NCBI GenBank assembly: GCA_015233485.1 | Contig: JADFXO010000199.1 | Span: 1-7,213 of the forward strand | Length of the DNA stretch: 7,213 bases | From: Nitrospirota bacterium | GTDB lineage: Bacteria; Nitrospirota; Thermodesulfovibrionia; Thermodesulfovibrionales; Magnetobacteriaceae | Direction of reading: 5' to 3' | Shown here: positions 6,422-7,213 of the stretch, one piece after another | Layout of the letters: each line of letters opens with the position of its first letter | Numbering within the stretch: the stretch's first letter is position 1 | Translations under genes and position numbers: made by a program | Notes under the pieces: model-generated | Told to the model about the DNA's origin: nothing | Seen by the model: the letters and a program-made list of their open reading frames with translations, nothing else | The model's database searches: none

Positions 6422-6583
6422 ATGCCACTTATTCCTAATTTACACAGTGAAGGTCATGATAAATCTCCTGCTGGTACAGGTCATGGAAATCCATGGGAAC
6501 ATGGTCGTCGTGAAGGTTTTCGTAAAGCCAGTCTAACATCAACAGGAAGTGTTAGAAAAGCTGGACCGACACAATACCTTTAA
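6422..6583 (+). CDS. Small Gly/His/Arg-rich 53-aa protein, coupled to the upstream gene
   Basis: ATG 6422 opens a 53-codon frame ending at TAA 6581-6583, only 2 bp after the stop of the 191-aa gene. There is no ribosome binding site at the usual distance: the nearest, GGGAGGTG (about 6392-6399), is more than 20 nt upstream inside the previous gene. Reinitiation by the same ribosome is the likely route. The product is basic and polar (GHGNPWEHGRREGFRKASL near residues 20-38) and ends in AGPTQYL. It looks largely disordered and has no cysteine or membrane segment. I know no family for it. Its position and lack of an early stop argue for a real gene, but its shortness keeps confidence moderate. 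Confidence 0.55.
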   Translation: MPLIPNLHSEGHDKSPAGTGHGNPWEHGRREGFRKASLTSTGSVRKAGPTQYL

Positions 6584-6586
6584 CTT

Positions 6587-6772
6587 TTAACCCTGTCTAT
6601 ACTTTTTAAGATACTTCTCGTATTCTCTCGCTGATTTTTCATTTGCATCAAGAGCTTTAATTGATTCTTTTATTTCAGCTTGTACTTTCTTTATACCAGC
6701 TTGTGGAGTAAAGTCAGGTTGATTATCTGAACCTCTCACGAGAAATAATGGAAAAAACGGTAGACCATGCAT
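6587..6772 (-). CDS. Small 61-aa coiled-coil protein
   Basis: The protein has a hydrophobic N-terminal stretch (LPFFPLFLV, residues 4-12), too short and proline-broken to be a sure membrane segment. A strongly helical, highly charged second half (residues 26-59) has a heptad-like pattern typical of a coiled coil. The start is well supported: AGGAGGTGA on the - strand (CCTCCT at 6782-6787) is nine bases before ATG 6772, and a near-consensus promoter lies directly upstream. It converges with the 53-aa gene, with only three bases between the stops and no terminator visible. I do not know the function. Small abundant proteins of this shape on mobile elements are sometimes regulators or scaffolds, but nothing here shows it. 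Confidence 0.72.
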   Translation of the reverse strand: MHGLPFFPLFLVRGSDNQPDFTPQAGIKKVQAEIKESIKALDANEKSAREYEKYLKKYRQG

Positions 6773-6795
6773 ATTAATTCACCTCCTTTTTGGTA

Positions 6796-6809
6796 TATAG
6801 TATACTATA
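6796..6809. promoter_or_regulatory. 14-bp perfect palindrome, candidate operator
   Basis: TATAGTATACTATA is a perfect palindrome located between the -10 element and the ribosome binding site of the 61-aa gene, right after the expected transcription start near 6811. A half copy, TATAGTA, recurs at 6875-6881, upstream of the -35. This placement would let a dimeric repressor block the promoter. AT-rich palindromes also occur by chance, so this is a candidate only. Confidence 0.4.
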
Positions 6810-6817
6810 CGTATTTT

Positions 6818-6847
6818 ATTATATAATATATTATCAGTATTTGTCAA
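6818..6847 (-). promoter_or_regulatory. Near-consensus sigma-A promoter of the 61-aa gene
   Basis: Read on the - strand, TTGACA (+ strand TGTCAA at 6842-6847) and TATAAT (6818-6823) are both perfect hexamers, separated by 18 bp. The predicted start lies near 6811, about 40 bases before ATG 6772. This is the strongest promoter in the window. Confidence 0.75.
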
Positions 6848-6964
6848 TACCATAAAATATCTTAAATTTTAGCGTATAGTAAACAGAGTAAAGAAGTTGA
6901 GGATAAATTCCCCGCGATGCAGGAAGTTAACCGATGTAGTTAACAGCACCACTTTCATACAACC

Positions 6965-7138
6965 CTAAACTTCAAGACGTGGTAAACCGTTAACCGTAAG
7001 CGACTGTTCCACAAGAACGCGAACGGTTTCGGACTTGGACAGTATCTTCCCAGTGTCTTTGTACCTGGCAATCCTAAAATGTTCGATCCGTTTCGATAGA
7101 TTTTAGTCTATCATCATTAGCAGTTTAATATCTTTCAT
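6965..7138 (-). pseudogene. Ribbon-helix-helix repressor-like gene with an in-frame TAA
   Basis: From ATG 7138 the - strand reads MKDIKLLMMID, then TAA (7103-7105). The same frame then continues without interruption for 45 codons to TAG at 6965-6967. Read through, it gives a classic ribbon-helix-helix (Arc/MetJ type) layout: a strand (IKLLMMID), helix one (NLSKRIEHFRIARYKDTG) and a second helix (SKSETVRVLVEQSL). Proteins of this family are small dimeric DNA binders, often plasmid copy, partition or antitoxin regulators, and usually carry an acidic residue where the TAA falls; GAA to TAA would be a single change. The start is good: AGGAG (CTCCT at 7147-7151) lies 8 bases before the ATG, and an extended -10 lies upstream. 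As written, only 11 residues are made. A sequencing error or programmed readthrough are alternatives. The family call comes from pattern alone. Confidence 0.5.
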
Positions 7139-7166
7139 GGCGCACACTCCTATAAGTGATATACAT

Positions 7167-7175
7167 ATTATACCA
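7167..7175 (-). promoter_or_regulatory. Extended -10 promoter element of the broken regulator gene
   Basis: On the - strand this reads TGGTATAAT, a TGn extended -10 element. It lies about 30 bases before the start codon at 7138. The -35 position is AT-rich and not conserved, which is tolerated with an extended -10. Confidence 0.45.
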
Positions 7176-7213
7176 TATTTAGGTTGACTAAATATATAAG
7201 CTTTATATATTAT

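Noticed and set aside
6869..6958. 29-aa - strand ORF 6 bases after the broken regulator frame
   Set aside because: The ribosome binding site is weak and nothing in the product is recognisable; it may be chance.
6869..7138. IS200/IS605 right end with a TnpB tail and guide-RNA scaffold on the - strand
   Set aside because: The GC-rich hairpin and the TCAAC string at 6896-6900 (- strand) suggested it, but the reading frame here fits a ribbon-helix-helix protein from its own start codon, and no TnpB motif is visible.
1..7213. CRISPR array, tRNA or rRNA gene
   Set aside because: I found no regularly spaced direct repeats and no tRNA- or rRNA-like sequence on either strand by eye.

Overview
The window looks like accessory DNA (plasmid, prophage or integrated element) of a low-GC Gram-positive bacterium of the Firmicutes type. 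The grounds are an AT-rich composition, AGGAGG-type ribosome binding sites in front of nearly every gene, and sigma-A style promoters (TTGACA/TATAAT). No ribosomal, metabolic or clearly viral hallmark gene is present, so plasmid, phage and chromosomal island cannot be told apart from this sequence.

Layout. Seven genes plus one IS fragment lie on the + strand. Bases 1-284 carry a 12-bp inverted repeat but no convincing gene. Next come a stand-alone four-motif DnaJ-type zinc-finger protein (285-584) and a distant HhH-GPD-like DNA glycosylase (663-1616). After a 258-bp spacer with alternative hairpins comes a NADAR (YbiA/DUF1768) N-glycosidase (1875-2309). It is followed 38 bp later by a large unrecognised 738-aa protein (2348-4564), probably in the same transcript. 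A 213-bp spacer leads to an acidic two-part 214-aa protein (4778-5422) that ends at a 13-bp perfect hairpin. The left end of an IS66-family element follows (from about 5478) with a decayed OrfA-like reading frame. Then comes an unrecognised 191-aa gene (5844-6419) and, 2 bp behind it, a 53-aa ORF (6422-6583).

The last kilobase reads on the - strand. A 61-aa coiled-coil protein (6772 to 6587) has a near-consensus promoter and a 14-bp palindrome at its presumed transcription start. Upstream of it lies what I read as a ribbon-helix-helix repressor gene (7138 to 6965) broken by one in-frame TAA at codon 12.

How they may work together. The most suggestive pairing is two base- or nucleotide-directed glycosidase folds (HhH-GPD and NADAR) close to an unknown 738-aa partner. 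DNA glycosylases and NADAR enzymes both have precedents in phage-host conflict or ADP-ribosyl toxin-antitoxin systems, so a defence or counter-defence role is possible. No toxin, nuclease or NAD-consuming partner is recognisable here, so this stays inference.
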